Notes under the pieces: model-generated
Seen by the model: the letters and a program-made list of their open reading frames with translations, nothing else
Told to the model about the DNA's origin: nothing
Database searches by the model: none
Program-made: the position numbers and the translations under genes
Shown here: positions 1 through 7,603 of the stretch, piece after piece
Position numbering within the stretch: position 1 is the stretch's first letter
Layout of the letters: each line of letters begins with the position of its first letter
Source of the DNA: Petrotoga olearia DSM 13574
GTDB lineage: Bacteria > Thermotogota > Thermotogae > Petrotogales > Petrotogaceae
Direction of reading: 5' to 3'
NCBI RefSeq assembly: GCF_002895525.1
Contig: NZ_AZRL01000004.1
Location: 191,429-255,428 of the forward strand
Length of the DNA stretch: 64,000 nt

Positions 1-1
1 A

Positions 2-805
2 AAAGAAAATTGGAAAGATTTTGTAGAAAAGCTAGGAGAAATAACAAAAGAAAATGTTGAACGTTTTGAAGGGTTCTTAAATGCTCTTTACAAGACTCAC
101 AAAAAATTTGAAGAACTTGGTGGAGTGTCGAGCGATCATGGGATATTTGAACCCATTTCATACCCAGTTGAAAAGGAAAGGGTAAAAGAAGTATATGAAA
201 AAGCATTTTCAAAAAAAGAGATAACGAAACAAGAAATTTCAGACTTTAAATCCTTTGTATTTTATGAATTTGGTAAGATGAACGCTGAGAGTAATTGGGT
301 TATGCAATTACATATTGGTGCTGTGCGAGATTATAGAGACAAGTTGTATAATACTTTGGGGCCAGATACTGGAGGGGATATTTCAACCAGCAACGTTGAC
401 TTGGCAAATGGGTTAAGATACTTTTTAAACCAATTTGATGAAAAATTGAAAGTTGTTTTGTACTGTTTGGACCCTTCGCTATTTCCAACCGTTGCCACAA
501 TAGCAAGGGCTTTCCCAAACGTTAGTCTAGGAGCACCTTGGTGGTTCAACGACAGCCCTTTTGGAATGGAGATGTATTTGAAATATATAGCTACTGTAGA
601 CCTTCTTAGCGACTTAGCAGGTTGGGTAACAGATTCAAGAAAGTTAATATCCTATGGTTCACGAACAGAGATGTTCAGAAGAGAGTTATCTAACGTTGTG
701 GGTGAAATGGTAGAAAAAGGTCAAATACCTATCAGGGAAGCGTTTGATTTGGTGAGAGATCTTAGTTATTTCAGACCAAAAAGGTTGTTCTTCAAAAAAA
801 TTTAG
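2..805 (+). CDS. uxaC: Uronate isomerase UxaC, C-terminal part (5' end outside window)
   Basis: Isomerises D-galacturonate to D-tagaturonate (and D-glucuronate to D-fructuronate), the first intracellular step of hexuronate catabolism. The frame is open from the first bases of the window, so about 267 C-terminal residues of a family of roughly 450 are present. A GTG at 125 is internal and not a real start. Recognisable UxaC features are SSDHGI near the start of the fragment, MQLHIGAVRD, the GGDIS stretch, APWWFND and the C-terminal LISYGSRTEMFRR block. The ROK regulator begins 33 bases after the stop, so the two probably form one transcript with uxaE. The family assignment is firm; the N-terminal metal ligands cannot be checked here. 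Confidence 0.93.
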   Translation, partial: KENWKDFVEKLGEITKENVERFEGFLNALYKTHKKFEELGGVSSDHGIFEPISYPVEKERVKEVYEKAFSKKEITKQEISDFKSFVFYEFGKMNAESNWVMQLHIGAVRDYRDKLYNTLGPDTGGDISTSNVDLANGLRYFLNQFDEKLKVVLYCLDPSLFPTVATIARAFPNVSLGAPWWFNDSPFGMEMYLKYIATVDLLSDLAGWVTDSRKLISYGSRTEMFRRELSNVVGEMVEKGQIPIREAFDLVRDLSYFRPKRLFFKKI

Positions 806-837
806 AGAAAAATTATTGAACTCGGAGGTACTATTCG

Positions 838-1995
838 ATGAAAAAAGCATCCTTATCTTCTTTAAAAGAAAACAATGCCGCACTTATTTTTCAATCATTA
901 AGAATTAAAGGGCCTATGACGAGAGCCGAAATTGCAAGAGAAACACACCTCATGCCTTCAACTGTGAGTTATATTACGAACCTTTTAATTCATAAAAAGG
1001 TATTGAAAGAAGTTGGAAGTGAGGATGTTTCTCGTGTTGGGAAAAAGGGTATTTTGCTTGATATAAACTACGACGACTTCTTGTTTATTGGATATGACGT
1101 GGGCTCTGCATATTCAAGAGTTATTGTCTCGAACGGTAAAGGGGATATCTTATATTCCAAAAGATTCGTATCGGAGAAGAACGATAAATTGTTGAAACAG
1201 ATTTATGAAAATATAAAAATAGTTAAAAAAGAATTCAACATAATAGGTATAGGGATGGCTTTTCCTGGTTATATAGATCCCGAAAAAGGAGAGGTTATAA
1301 GATCCCATAATATTGATATATCGAACTTTGAAGTTAAAAAGGTTATGAAAAAAGAATTCAATCTACCAGCTTACGTGGATCATAACACAATAATGATGGC
1401 ACGAAGCTTAATTTCTAACAATTCCCACAAAGAGAAAGATTTTTGTATAATCAACATTGGTCCAGGTATAGGAGTAGGGATAGTAAGTAACGGAAAGATA
1501 TTGAGGGGTTACAAGAACGCTGCAGGAGAGTTAGGCCATGTCACGGTTAACCCTGAAGGTAGAAAGTGTAACTGTGGTAAAAAAGGTTGTTTGGAAACAG
1601 AAAGTTCCAGTAAGGCGATTGTTAGAAATTACGAAGAAATATCCGGGAAAAATTTAGAGTGTGAAGGAAGTTGTGAATCAAGGTTGGTATATGAATTAGC
1701 CAAAAAAGGTGATGAAAAAGCTATAAAAGCGTTTGAAAGAGCTGGAAAATATTTAGGAATTGGCATTGCCACTTTAGTCAATATTTTAAATCCAGAAAAG
1801 GTCTATATAGCAGGTGGTGTGTCAAATGGGTGGGAATTTCTTAAAGACTCCACAGAAGAAAGTTACAACCAGAATATATTTTACGCAAACAAAGACGTAA
1901 ACGTTGAAGTTTCTTCTATAGGTGAATATCTAACAGCTTGTGGAGCTGCAACTTATGCCTTCGAAAAATATGTAAGAGAAGAATTAATACCATGA
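838..1995 (+). CDS. ROK-family transcriptional regulator of the hexuronate genes
   Basis: A 385-residue NagC/XylR-type repressor. Residues about 10-65 form a winged helix-turn-helix (MTRAEIARETHLMPSTVSYI), followed by a sugar-kinase-like ROK domain with the CNCGKKGCLE zinc-binding signature near residue 242. The ATG at 838 is preceded by GGAGGT at good spacing. It lies between uxaC and uxaE with gaps of 32 and 14 bases, so it is probably cotranscribed with them and likely senses a uronate or a breakdown product. In the ROK family, ligand binding usually releases the protein from operator DNA. Ligand and operator are inference; the second palindrome type near 3302 and 4910 and the TTTAG-type palindromes are both candidate targets. 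Confidence 0.88.
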   Translation: MKKASLSSLKENNAALIFQSLRIKGPMTRAEIARETHLMPSTVSYITNLLIHKKVLKEVGSEDVSRVGKKGILLDINYDDFLFIGYDVGSAYSRVIVSNGKGDILYSKRFVSEKNDKLLKQIYENIKIVKKEFNIIGIGMAFPGYIDPEKGEVIRSHNIDISNFEVKKVMKKEFNLPAYVDHNTIMMARSLISNNSHKEKDFCIINIGPGIGVGIVSNGKILRGYKNAAGELGHVTVNPEGRKCNCGKKGCLETESSSKAIVRNYEEISGKNLECEGSCESRLVYELAKKGDEKAIKAFERAGKYLGIGIATLVNILNPEKVYIAGGVSNGWEFLKDSTEESYNQNIFYANKDVNVEVSSIGEYLTACGAATYAFEKYVREELIP

Positions 1996-2009
1996 GGAGG
2001 AAAATTTAA

Positions 2010-3167
2010 ATGTTTACAATATTACCGAAGAAAGGAATTTCTATAGGTCTTGGAGATAGAATAGGGATTGCAACCCCAGGTCATATAAAAGTTGCAAAAA
2101 AATACAACTTCTTTCCTGTTTTCGCACAACAAAGCATTAGGGAATTAAACTTTACAGGAAGAACGTTCAGAGACGTAAGAAAAGATGTACTAAACGCACT
2201 TGTTGAAGAAAATTATGTTGGAAACAGTGGATTTGATGGAGATCATTTGAAAAGCGATGAGGAGATTCAGTATGCTTTAGATTCAGGAATTACAATGTTG
2301 ACTTTGGATTGTTCAGAACATATGAATAAAGATTCTTCTGTAAAAGAAAGCATATTTGATCAATTTTATAACAAAAGCTTCTTTGTAAACGATATGCCCA
2401 TAGAATATTCAGATAAAAACGAGTTGAATAAAATCGTTTCAATTTATGGTGGCGTTATCGAAAGAGTCATAGATGTATGGAACAAATTCCCGAAGGTGAA
2501 TAAAAAAGAGGTATCTTTTGAAGTTTCAGTTGACGAGACAGATGTTCCAACAGACGAAAAGACACATTTTTTGATCTCTAAATATATCTACGATGAAGGA
2601 GTAAAAATAGATACATTAGCCCCACGTTTCCCCGGGGAGTTTCAAAAAGGTATTGACTATATAGGAAATATACAAGAGTTTAAAAAGTCTCTTATCAAAC
2701 AAGACAAAATAGCCAAATATTTTGGATACAGACTTTCCATTCATTCTGGTAGCGATAAATTCTCTATTTATCCCATAATAGGTGAAGTTACTCAAGGAAA
2801 TTACCACCTAAAAACATCTGGAACCAGCTACCTTGAAGCTATTAAGGTTATAGCGCAAAAAGATCCTGAATTCTTTAAAAAAATCTGGCAAACATGCCTT
2901 GATAAAAGAGAAGAGATGGACAAATACTACCATCTTTCCTGTGACCCATTCTCTGTTCCAAAAGACTTATCTCCAACAGAATACCTACAAAACCCAGATG
3001 CAAGGCAGACACTGCATGTTTCATACATGTTCGTTTTGAACCCTCAATACGATTTCAGAAAAAAGTTTTTTGAGATCCTTACAAAATACCAAAATGAATA
3101 CCATGAAAACGTTGCGCACCATATAGAAAAACATGTTAAAGAACTTAAAGTTGAAGAAACAAAATAA
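2010..3167 (+). CDS. uxaE: Tagaturonate epimerase-like protein (UxaE)
   Basis: Probably interconverts D-tagaturonate and D-fructuronate, the step that lets Thermotoga-type bacteria send galacturonate into the mannonate branch without tagaturonate reductase. It is 385 residues, cytoplasmic, with no signal or membrane segment. Conserved-looking acidic and histidine stretches (GFDGDHLKSDEE near residue 75, TLDCSEHM near 100, RLSIHSGSDKF near 245) would fit a metal-dependent TIM-barrel sugar epimerase. The ATG has GAGGAGG at ideal spacing. It follows uxaC and the ROK regulator in one run. The name comes from recognition of the UxaE family and from context; activity is not proven from sequence. 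Confidence 0.75.
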   Translation: MFTILPKKGISIGLGDRIGIATPGHIKVAKKYNFFPVFAQQSIRELNFTGRTFRDVRKDVLNALVEENYVGNSGFDGDHLKSDEEIQYALDSGITMLTLDCSEHMNKDSSVKESIFDQFYNKSFFVNDMPIEYSDKNELNKIVSIYGGVIERVIDVWNKFPKVNKKEVSFEVSVDETDVPTDEKTHFLISKYIYDEGVKIDTLAPRFPGEFQKGIDYIGNIQEFKKSLIKQDKIAKYFGYRLSIHSGSDKFSIYPIIGEVTQGNYHLKTSGTSYLEAIKVIAQKDPEFFKKIWQTCLDKREEMDKYYHLSCDPFSVPKDLSPTEYLQNPDARQTLHVSYMFVLNPQYDFRKKFFEILTKYQNEYHENVAHHIEKHVKELKVEETK

Positions 3168-3189
3168 AAACATAAAAACTAAGAAAAAA

Positions 3190-3234
3190 GGAGTATTTAT
3201 TACCTAATCTTAAATAATTGCCAATAAATGCTCC
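3190..3234 (+). terminator. Hairpin after uxaE, possible terminator
   Basis: Two 12-base arms (3190-3201 and 3223-3234) pair fully if one G-U is allowed, with a 21-base loop. There is no T-run on the + side, but the stem is preceded by an A-run, so it would look like a classical terminator on the opposite strand. It may mark the end of the uxa transcript. Confidence 0.4.
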
Positions 3235-3253
3235 TAATTGGTTAAAATCGGAT

Positions 3254-3282
3254 TTGACAAGTAGGTGTTATTTTATTATAAT
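3254..3282 (+). promoter_or_regulatory. Consensus sigma-A-type promoter upstream of GH28 gene
   Basis: TTGACA at 3254-3259 and TATAAT at 3277-3282 are separated by exactly 17 bases. Both hexamers match consensus perfectly, which is rare even in AT-rich genomes. The expected start point is near 3289, just before the palindrome at 3302, so a repressor bound there could block elongation or initiation. Confidence 0.8.
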
Positions 3283-3301
3283 TTTTTTGGTTTGAAAATA
3301 A

Positions 3302-3314
3302 GAAAGTTACTTTC
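3302..3314. promoter_or_regulatory. Palindrome GAAAGT-T-ACTTTC, candidate operator
   Basis: Six-base perfect arms with a one-base centre lie about 13 bases after the predicted transcription start of the strong promoter. A closely similar palindrome occurs at 4910-4923 before the Gfo/Idh gene, suggesting a common DNA-binding protein. Confidence 0.45.
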
Positions 3315-3453
3315 ATAATAAGAAAATGAGTATCTTCAACTCAAAAGTAAAATTATTGATTTTCCTAAATATCCGAAAGCATTAAAAAAGTAAAAAATGT
3401 GCGTTCTTATACTTTTACAGACATTCTAAATTTAAGCAGAGGAGAAATTAAAA

Positions 3454-3483
3454 ATGAAAAGTTTTTTGGTGATTTTATTATGA
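3454..3483 (+). CDS. Possible 9-codon leader peptide coupled to GH28
   Basis: An ATG at 3454 with a good SD (AGAGGAGA, 3438-3445) opens a frame reading MKSFLVILL and ends at a TGA that overlaps the in-frame GH28 ATG at 3480 (ATGA). This could be a translationally coupled leader peptide. Alternatively the hydrophobic start is the remains of a signal peptide separated from GH28 by a frameshift. The sequence alone does not decide. Confidence 0.35.
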   Translation: MKSFLVILL

Positions 3484-4820
3484 TTTACTCTTTATCTTCA
3501 TTTAAAGTGATAAATACCTTAGATACGCAGAATGATTGGAATATGGCTTCAGAAATTATTCAATCAGTACAAAGACCAACAATCCCTGAAAAAAATTTTT
3601 TTATAACAGATTTTCGTGCAGTAAATGATGGTGTTACAGATGCTCGCCCTGCTATTATAAAAGCTATTGATGCAGCAAGTAACAATGGAGGTGGACGTGT
3701 GGTTATACCAGTGGGGGACTGGTATTGTAAAGGCCCCATTTATTTAAAAAGTAATATTGAATTACATGCAGCGGAGGGTGCGCATCTTTTATTTAGTCCA
3801 TATGCCAAGGATTATTTACCTGTGGTTCTTACTAAATATGAAGGAACTAGATTATATAATTATTCACCATTAATTTATGCAAGAAATGTTCATGATGTAG
3901 CAATTACAGGTAAAGGTGTAATTGATGGAAACAAGGATAGTGAATTTTTATCTTTTATAGATAAACATGATTCAGACGTAGCTCTTTTGCGTCAAATGGG
4001 GGCTGAAGGAATACCCGTAGAAAAACGTATTTTCGGTGAAGGCCGTTTTCTTAGACCATGTATGATTCAATTTTATGATGCAGAACGTGTTTTACTAAAA
4101 GATTATACAGTAGTGAATTCTCCCTTTTGGGTTAATCATTTAAATTACACTAATCATGCAATTGTCAGTGGGATTAATGTAGATACCCATAACGCAAATA
4201 ACGATGGAATTGATATTGAATCAAGCTCATATGTTGTTGTGGAAAAATCAAAGTTCCAAACAGGAGATGATTCAGTTGTTGTTAAGTCAGGGCGTGATTA
4301 TGATGGCCGACAGGTTGGAATACCTAGTGAAAATATTGTAGTTTTTCGAAATAATATGGGCGGCGAAGATGGAGTTGCACTTGGTAGTGAAATGTCTGGT
4401 GGTATTCGTAATGTGTTCTTTACTGATAATATTTTAAGAAATGGAACTTCAGCATTCAGATTCAAGTCTAATCTTGATCGTGGAGGTATGGTTGAAAACA
4501 TTCGAGTCCGCAATATGGAAATTGATACATTTGAACGTCTTTTCTGGTTTCAAATGAACTATCCAGGTGAATTAGGTGGTTACTATCCAAGTATTTATAA
4601 GAATATTGTATTCGAGAATATTACTGTAAAAAATGTAGAAACGGTATTTGAGTCACATGCACCAAAGGGGTTCCCGCTGCAGGATGTTGTACTGAAAAAT
4701 ATCATAATCAAGAATGTAGAAAGTGATAATCCAATTATTTTAGAGAACGTTAAAAATATTTGTTTTGAAAATGTAAAGCTCAATGATCAGTATATAAACG
4801 CTACTATTGATTGGTATTAA
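3480..4820 (+). CDS. Glycoside hydrolase family 28 (polygalacturonase-like)
   Basis: Likely hydrolyses oligogalacturonides, or a related rhamnose/uronate linkage, to monomers. The right-handed beta-helix family is shown by ITDFRAVNDGVTDA, then NNDGID (about residue 240), TGDDSVVVKSG (about 262) and RFK (about 326), which match the GH28 N-x-D, DD and R-x-K motifs. The usual G-H-G motif reads GEDG (about 295), so the family histidine is replaced. No signal peptide follows the ATG at 3480; a GTG at 3399 would add 27 poorly placed residues and lacks an SD. The ATG at 3480 overlaps the stop of a short leader frame. Arginine codons are mostly CGT/CGC/CGA, unlike neighbours that use AGA/AGG, suggesting recent transfer. 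Confidence 0.82.
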   Translation: MIYSLSSFKVINTLDTQNDWNMASEIIQSVQRPTIPEKNFFITDFRAVNDGVTDARPAIIKAIDAASNNGGGRVVIPVGDWYCKGPIYLKSNIELHAAEGAHLLFSPYAKDYLPVVLTKYEGTRLYNYSPLIYARNVHDVAITGKGVIDGNKDSEFLSFIDKHDSDVALLRQMGAEGIPVEKRIFGEGRFLRPCMIQFYDAERVLLKDYTVVNSPFWVNHLNYTNHAIVSGINVDTHNANNDGIDIESSSYVVVEKSKFQTGDDSVVVKSGRDYDGRQVGIPSENIVVFRNNMGGEDGVALGSEMSGGIRNVFFTDNILRNGTSAFRFKSNLDRGGMVENIRVRNMEIDTFERLFWFQMNYPGELGGYYPSIYKNIVFENITVKNVETVFESHAPKGFPLQDVVLKNIIIKNVESDNPIILENVKNICFENVKLNDQYINATIDWY

Positions 4821-4909
4821 TGGAGTATTTCTACATTTAAAATTTAAAAAACTTTCTAGCTCTTTTAAATAAGAATAACGCAGTGAAAAACAAATTTGAG
4901 ATATGAAAC

Positions 4910-4923
4910 AGAAAGTACTTTCT
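4910..4923. promoter_or_regulatory. Perfect 14-base palindrome AGAAAGTACTTTCT
   Basis: A perfect palindrome in the gap between GH28 and the first Gfo/Idh gene. It has the same half site as the element at 3302-3314 (GAAAGT/ACTTTC). Downstream of both, the two gaps also share a diverged stretch of about 50 bases before the next gene. Confidence 0.4.
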
Positions 4924-5052
4924 TTTTAGAATAAATAATAATAGCTAGGGTTTAATAATCAGTGAAAAGAACTAATCTCATTATAAACAGTAAAGTTGTT
5001 GGTTTTCTTAAATACTAGAAGTTATTAAAAAATGGTTAAAAAATGAGTGTTT

Positions 5053-5078
5053 TATAGGATTTCTATAGATAGTAAAAA
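5053..5078 (+). promoter_or_regulatory. Pectin-regulon operator plus -10 box (Gfo/Idh pair)
   Basis: TATAG (5053-5057), a 5-base centre GATTT and CTATA (5063-5067) form a perfect palindrome with the same 5-5-5 layout as TTTAG-AGTTT-CTAAA at 9276. A TAAAAA hexamer starts 13 bases after the palindrome centre, as at the related sites. No convincing -35 box is seen. Confidence 0.5.
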
Positions 5079-5102
5079 TATATTAAGTAAGGAGAAAAGT
5101 GT

Positions 5103-6335
5103 ATGAATAAAGTTTATTTTGCAGTAGTAGGAATTAGAAACTTTGCAGCAGAACATATCAAGTTTATAAAACAATTAGAAAATGAGGGAAAAATCAAATT
5201 AGCAGGAATAGTGGTAGAAGATAGAAGGAAAAATTTTGACCTTGAGAAAAAATTTAAAAAAGAAGGAATAGAGATTTTCTATTCCTATGATGACCTTTTA
5301 AAAAACGCTCGAGATTTTGTGGATGTAATCACGCTACCGACTGCTATTCATACTCATAGCGAAATGGCAATAAAAGCTATGAAATACGGATATAATGTTC
5401 TATTAGAAAAACCTCCAGCTGCTACAGTTCAAGAAGTAGATAAAATTATAGAAGCAGAGAAAGAAACGGGAAAGTTTTGTTCGATAGGCTTTCATATGAT
5501 TCATTCGAGATCTATTAGAAAGTTGAAAGAAATTATTTCGCAAGGAAAATTAGGACAAATTAAAGAAATCAGTTGTAAAGCTATATGGCCAAGATTTCGT
5601 TCATATTATACCAGAAATGAATGGGCCGGTAAAAGTATATGCAACGGACATATTATATTAGATGGACCTATAAATAACGCTTTAGCCCATTACTTAAATA
5701 ATATGCTTTACTTAATAGGTCCTAGTATGAACGAATCAATTGATCTTGAAACTGTGAGAGCTGAATTATATAGAGCTCACACTTACATTGAAACAGAAGA
5801 TACTTCATGTATAGAAGCTAAAGCAATTAATGGTACAAAGATACATTTCTATGTAACTCATGCTTCAAATAAAAAATTAGACCCCTATATGGTAATCGAA
5901 GGAACAAAAGGGAAAGCCTATTGGGATTTTTCTGAAAAAACAACCATATATTTAAATAATGGGGAAAAAATAGAATTTGATAATGAAGGAATAGACCCTC
6001 ATTTAGAAGTCTTTAGAATTGTAGCTAAAAAGCATTTGGGTATTATAGATGAATTATATTCCACACCAAAAAATTCACGACCATTTGTAGTAGCTGTAAA
6101 TGGTGCCTACGATTCGGCTGAAAAAATTGTTCCTATACCAAAAAATTTCATAAAAGAATATGAAGAAGAAAATGAATATAAAACTGTTTTAAATAATATT
6201 GATGAAATAATAGATGAAGCCTTTGAAAAGAAAGTGCTTTTTTCAGATTTAGGAATAACATGGGCTCGTGCAACAAAAGAAATAAAAGTGAAAGAATATA
6301 AGTCTTTCAACCCATTTTTGAAAAAAGATGCTTAG
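5103..6335 (+). CDS. Gfo/Idh/MocA-family oxidoreductase
   Basis: A 410-residue NAD(P)-dependent sugar or cyclitol dehydrogenase-type protein. The N-terminal Rossmann fold begins VYFAVVGIRNFAAEH, so the classic GxGxxG loop is altered. The family EKP motif is present as LLEKPPA near residue 103, followed by a C-terminal Gfo/Idh domain with a GTKGKAYWDF segment. Length is slightly above the usual 330-400. It starts at ATG 5103 behind AAGGAG and is followed 12 bases later by a second family member, so the pair probably acts together. The substrate is unknown; by position it is likely a uronate or a pectin side-chain sugar. Family is confident, function is not. Confidence 0.85.
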   Translation: MNKVYFAVVGIRNFAAEHIKFIKQLENEGKIKLAGIVVEDRRKNFDLEKKFKKEGIEIFYSYDDLLKNARDFVDVITLPTAIHTHSEMAIKAMKYGYNVLLEKPPAATVQEVDKIIEAEKETGKFCSIGFHMIHSRSIRKLKEIISQGKLGQIKEISCKAIWPRFRSYYTRNEWAGKSICNGHIILDGPINNALAHYLNNMLYLIGPSMNESIDLETVRAELYRAHTYIETEDTSCIEAKAINGTKIHFYVTHASNKKLDPYMVIEGTKGKAYWDFSEKTTIYLNNGEKIEFDNEGIDPHLEVFRIVAKKHLGIIDELYSTPKNSRPFVVAVNGAYDSAEKIVPIPKNFIKEYEEENEYKTVLNNIDEIIDEAFEKKVLFSDLGITWARATKEIKVKEYKSFNPFLKKDA

Positions 6336-6347
6336 GGGGTCTTTAAT

Positions 6348-7343
6348 ATGAAGTTATGCTTTGTAGGTTCAAGTGGCCATTATCATTATGTTGTAACGCC
6401 CTTAAGACTTTATCATAATCTGAACATAAATGTTGTTGGAATTGCTCCTGGTTCCAATGGAGAAAACATAGACAAATTACGTAAAGAAATAGAAGACTTA
6501 GGATATAAACCAAAAATATATGAAGATTACAAAAAAATGTTCGATGAAACCAACCCAGATGTAGCCATCATTAACTGTTTTTTTGGTGATTTAGCTAAAG
6601 CTTCAACTGAAGCTTTAAACAGAAAGATTAATGTTTTTACAGAAAAACCTGTAGCCACAAATTTTGAAGATCTTGATTTATTAAAGGAAGCTTACTTAAA
6701 AAGTCAATGTTCTTTCACAGCTATGTTCGGTATAAGGTACAAACCATGGTTTTTAACAGCTTATAATTATTTAAAAAAAGGTGTTGTAGGAGAAATAAGA
6801 CTTCTCAATGCTCAAAAATCTTATAAACTTGGACAAAGAGAGCCATTTTATAAATATAGAGAAACTTATGGAGGCACTATTCCATGGGTTGGAAGTCACG
6901 GGATTGATTGGATCCGGTGGTTTACAGGAGTAAATTTTATTTCTGTATATGCAGCTCATTCGAAAAAATACAATAATAACTATGAGGATTTAGAGACAAG
7001 TGCATTATGCCACTTTGAACTTGAAAATGAAATTTTTGCTTCATTATCGATAGATTACTACAGACCTAACAATGCTCCTACACATGATGATGATAGATTA
7101 AGGGTTGTAGGCACAAAAGGAATAATCGAAATAATACATAATAAAGTATATTTAATCGATAATGAAGTGCCTGGGATTTGTGAACTACCGTTAGAACAAG
7201 AAAAAAGCATATTTCTAGATTTTTTAAGCGAGATAGAGAAGAAAGGAAAGTGTATGGTCACCGCTGAAGATTCTTTTGAAGTAACAAGGATATGTTTAAA
7301 AGCCCTTCAATCTGCCGACGAAGAAAAAGTTATATTTTTATGA
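6348..7343 (+). CDS. Second Gfo/Idh/MocA-family oxidoreductase
   Basis: 331 residues of normal family length. The Rossmann start is atypical (MKLCFVGSSGHYHYVV), with EKP at about residue 98 (FTEKPVA) and a GGTIPWVGSHGIDWIRW segment at 173-190 that carries the conserved G-x-x-x-D/H region of the second domain. It sits 12 bases after the first copy with SD GGGGG. Two linked Gfo/Idh genes beside a glycosidase fit either a two-step sugar redox or an oxidation-elimination type of glycoside cleavage; this is inference. The proteins are not close copies of each other. Confidence 0.84.
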   Translation: MKLCFVGSSGHYHYVVTPLRLYHNLNINVVGIAPGSNGENIDKLRKEIEDLGYKPKIYEDYKKMFDETNPDVAIINCFFGDLAKASTEALNRKINVFTEKPVATNFEDLDLLKEAYLKSQCSFTAMFGIRYKPWFLTAYNYLKKGVVGEIRLLNAQKSYKLGQREPFYKYRETYGGTIPWVGSHGIDWIRWFTGVNFISVYAAHSKKYNNNYEDLETSALCHFELENEIFASLSIDYYRPNNAPTHDDDRLRVVGTKGIIEIIHNKVYLIDNEVPGICELPLEQEKSIFLDFLSEIEKKGKCMVTAEDSFEVTRICLKALQSADEEKVIFL

Positions 7344-7556
7344 TTTGAAAAGCAAAATATATATATATTAGATATTTTAGAAAAAGGGGAATTTTTAAAA
7401 GGATAGGTGGTTCTTAGGAGGGTTTGAGAATACGATAAAATGTCTTACTTTTCGAAAAATTAGTAAAAAAGAATCTCAAATAGTGAATAAAAATTCAGGG
7501 AGAGAAGTGAGACAACTAAAAAATCTGTTTTCTTACAAGCGTGAGTTGGTAAATGC

Positions 7557-7582
7557 ATTGGAGTTTTTAAAGACGGTAAATT
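7557..7582 (+). promoter_or_regulatory. Degenerate pectin-regulon operator and -10 box (pelA)
   Basis: The segment aligned with TTTAG-AGTTT-CTAAA reads ATTGG-AGTTT-TTAAA (7557-7571), preceded by the shared TGCAT, and a TAAATT hexamer starts 13 bases after the centre (7577-7582). The following leader is almost identical to that of the binding-protein gene at 9291-9335, so common origin is clear even though the left half site has decayed. Confidence 0.45.
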
Positions 7583-7603
7583 ATAAATAACGGGAGGCTG
7601 AGA

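Larger units (their letters stand above)
3168..3479 (+). other. Intergenic region with terminator-like hairpin, strong promoter and palindrome
   Basis: This 312-base gap separates the uxa operon from the GH28 gene. In order it holds an imperfect hairpin (3190-3234), a perfect-consensus promoter (3254-3282), a GAAAGT-T-ACTTTC palindrome (3302-3314), a stretch resembling the leader of the 5103 gene (about 3355-3405), and a short leader reading frame (3454-3483). The distance from promoter to GH28 start, close to 190 bases, is long for this genome, so the leader may be regulatory. Confidence 0.7.
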
